A DNA stretch of 7,294 nt. Origin: Sphingopyxis sp. (lineage in GTDB: Bacteria; Pseudomonadota; Alphaproteobacteria; Sphingomonadales; Sphingomonadaceae). This document shows positions 5,823 to 7,294 of this stretch, in pieces. The position numbers were made by a program, and so were the translations under genes. Where the stretch lies: contig JAHCKJ010000104.1 in the NCBI GenBank assembly GCA_026125835.1, forward strand, positions 1 through 7,294, written 5' to 3'. Position 1 is the stretch's first letter; every line of letters begins with the position of its first letter. A model generated the notes under the pieces. It did not search any database, was not told where the DNA came from, and worked only from the letters and a program-made list of their open reading frames with translations.

Positions 5823-5851
5823 TTGCCCTTGGCTTTCTTTATACCCATAAC
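5823..5851 (+). promoter_or_regulatory. Candidate sigma70-type promoter for hppA
   Basis: TTGCCC (5823-5828, four of six matches to TTGACA) is separated by 17 bp from CATAAC (5846-5851, four of six matches to TATAAT), in the most AT-rich part of the 180-nt thiL-hppA gap. A start near 5858 would give hppA a leader of about 110 nt. Both hexamers are imperfect, and hppA may also receive read-through from thiL because I see no convincing terminator between them. Confidence 0.33.
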
Positions 5852-5967
5852 GCGGCGGTCAATTTGGGGCGGTCGCATCAGGGGAGAGGGCGAACCGGCA
5901 TCGACAAGTCGGACGCTCGACGATTTACTCTGCGGTTGCCCTTCTCAACGGGAAGGAAGAGACACGC

Positions 5968-7294
5968 ATGAATCCGGTTTTGATCGCGATAGCGTGCGGC
6001 CTGTTGGCCGTGCTCTATGGCTTCGTTACCTCCCGGCAGGTGCTCGGCGCCTCGGCCGGTAACGAAAAGATGCAGGAAATCGCCGGCGCCATCCAGGAAG
6101 GTGCCAAAGCCTATCTGGGCCGCCAATATCGCACCATCGCCATCGTCGGCGTGGTCGTCGCCATTCTTGTCGGGTTTTTCCTCGGCGCGATTTCGGCGAC
6201 GGGCTTTGTCATCGGCGCCGTCCTGTCCGGGGTTGCCGGATACATCGGCATGAACATTTCGGTGAAAGCCAATGTCCGTACCGCGGCGGCGGCGCAGACC
6301 GGATTGCAGGCGGGCCTGACGATGGCGTTCCGCGCCGGCGCGATCACCGGGATGCTGGTGGCGGGGCTGGCCCTGCTCGCGATCGCGGTGTTCTTCTGGT
6401 ATTTGATCGGCCCCGGCGGCTTTACCGTCGGCGGCCAGGACCGCACGGTCGTCGATGCGCTCGTCGCGCTCGCGTTCGGCGCTTCGCTGATCTCGATCTT
6501 CGCGCGTCTGGGTGGCGGCATCTTTACCAAGGCCGCCGACGTCGGCGCCGACCTAGTCGGCAAGGTCGAGGCGGGGATTCCCGAGGATGACCCACGCAAC
6601 CCAGCGGTGATCGCCGATAACGTCGGCGACAATGTCGGCGACTGCGCCGGCATGGCGGCCGACCTTTTCGAAACCTATGTCGTGACCGTCGGCGCCACCA
6701 TGGTGCTGATCGCGCTGCTGCTGAAGGGTGCGGGCGACATGCTGCTGCCGCTGATGAGCCTGCCGTTGCTGATGGGCGGCGTCTGCATCATCACCTCGAT
6801 CATCGGCACCTATTTCGTCCGACTTGGCAGCGGCACCAATGTCATGGGCGCGATGTACAAGGGCTTTCTGGTCACCGCGGTGCTGTCGGTTCCGGCGATC
6901 TGGTTCTCGACGCAATATGCACTGGGTGACATGGAAACGATGATCGCGGGCCAGGATTTCAACGGTCGTAGCCTCTTTTACTGCTCGCTGCTCGGCCTCG
7001 TGATTACTGGCGTGATCATCTGGATCACCGAATATTATACCGGCACCAATTATCGCCCGGTGCGGTCGATCGCCAAGGCGTCGGAAACCGGCCACGGCAC
7101 CAATGTGATCCAGGGGCTGGCGATCAGCCTGGAATCGACCGCGCTGCCGACGCTCGTCATCTGCGCGGGGATCATCATCGCCTATCAGATTGCGGGCATC
7201 GTCGGGATCGCGTTCGGCGCCACCGCGATGCTGGCGCTCGCGGGCATGGTCGTCGCGCTCGACGCCTATGGCCCGGTCACCGACAATGCCGGCG
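5968..7294 (+). CDS. hppA: Membrane proton-translocating pyrophosphatase, 5' part
   Basis: HppA hydrolyses cytoplasmic pyrophosphate and pumps cations, usually protons, across the inner membrane. The first 442 of roughly 700 residues are present and the frame is open to the window edge. The N-terminus is a hydrophobic helix (MNPVLIAIACGLLAVLYGFV), followed by more membrane segments. The pyrophosphate-binding region reads GGGIFTKAADVGADLVGKVE, then IPEDDPRNPAVIADNVGDNV; the diagnostic DNVGDNVGD is at residues 217-225. The last residues visible, DAYGPVTDNAG (432-442), are the second conserved acidic motif. The start is set by GGAAGGA about 10 nt upstream of ATG 5968. The position that separates K+-dependent from K+-independent enzymes lies beyond the edge, so the subtype cannot be told. 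Confidence 0.97.
   Translation, partial: MNPVLIAIACGLLAVLYGFVTSRQVLGASAGNEKMQEIAGAIQEGAKAYLGRQYRTIAIVGVVVAILVGFFLGAISATGFVIGAVLSGVAGYIGMNISVKANVRTAAAAQTGLQAGLTMAFRAGAITGMLVAGLALLAIAVFFWYLIGPGGFTVGGQDRTVVDALVALAFGASLISIFARLGGGIFTKAADVGADLVGKVEAGIPEDDPRNPAVIADNVGDNVGDCAGMAADLFETYVVTVGATMVLIALLLKGAGDMLLPLMSLPLLMGGVCIITSIIGTYFVRLGSGTNVMGAMYKGFLVTAVLSVPAIWFSTQYALGDMETMIAGQDFNGRSLFYCSLLGLVITGVIIWITEYYTGTNYRPVRSIAKASETGHGTNVIQGLAISLESTALPTLVICAGIIIAYQIAGIVGIAFGATAMLALAGMVVALDAYGPVTDNAG

Noticed and set aside
5819..5838. GGGCTTGCCC followed by T-rich DNA as an intrinsic terminator after thiL
   Set aside because: The stem can form only about three pairs with a usable loop, and the T-run is broken by GGC; too weak to call.

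Overview
The window is GC-rich DNA from an alphaproteobacterium. The gene order hisG-hisD-nusB-thiL-hppA, a DUF1465/RcdA-family gene, two YdcH-like (DUF465) genes and a long dispersed-type palindrome all point to the order Sphingomonadales, with a Sphingopyxis-like genome the best guess. The taxonomy is inferred from gene content and protein style, not from any database search.

Left part (1-1135): two very small DUF465 (YdcH-like) coiled-coil genes face away from each other (95-253 on -, 379-576 on +) across a 125-bp intergenic region. Downstream of the second, on the same strand, is a 154-residue DUF1465/RcdA-family protein. In Caulobacter this family delivers the cell-cycle regulator CtrA to ClpXP. 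This stretch holds an unusual concentration of GANTC sites, the recognition sequence of the alphaproteobacterial cell-cycle methyltransferase CcrM: six between 271 and 594, against eight in all the rest of the window.

Middle (1136-2397): a 103-bp nearly perfect inverted repeat, each arm of which is itself a hairpin, lies between the convergent ends of the RcdA-family gene and a DUF2332 gene. The DUF2332 gene reads on the minus strand and has a glycine-rich, SAM-methyltransferase-like motif but no assigned function.

Right part (2436-7294): a co-directional plus-strand cluster starts only 38 bp from the divergent DUF2332 gene. hisG (short form, which needs a HisZ partner not present here) overlaps hisD by 14 nt. 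nusB follows 9 nt after hisD, and thiL 30 nt after nusB. These four look like one operon joining the first and last steps of histidine synthesis, a transcription-antitermination/rRNA-processing factor and the last step of thiamine diphosphate synthesis. After a 180-nt gap with a possible promoter and a strong Shine-Dalgarno, hppA (membrane proton-pumping pyrophosphatase) begins and runs off the right edge.

Most of the window is conserved housekeeping DNA. I see no transposase, phage gene, CRISPR array, tRNA or rRNA, and no convincing new multi-gene system. The items most worth checking are the GANTC cluster beside the RcdA-family gene, the nested palindrome, and the nearly absent spacer between the DUF2332 gene and hisG.
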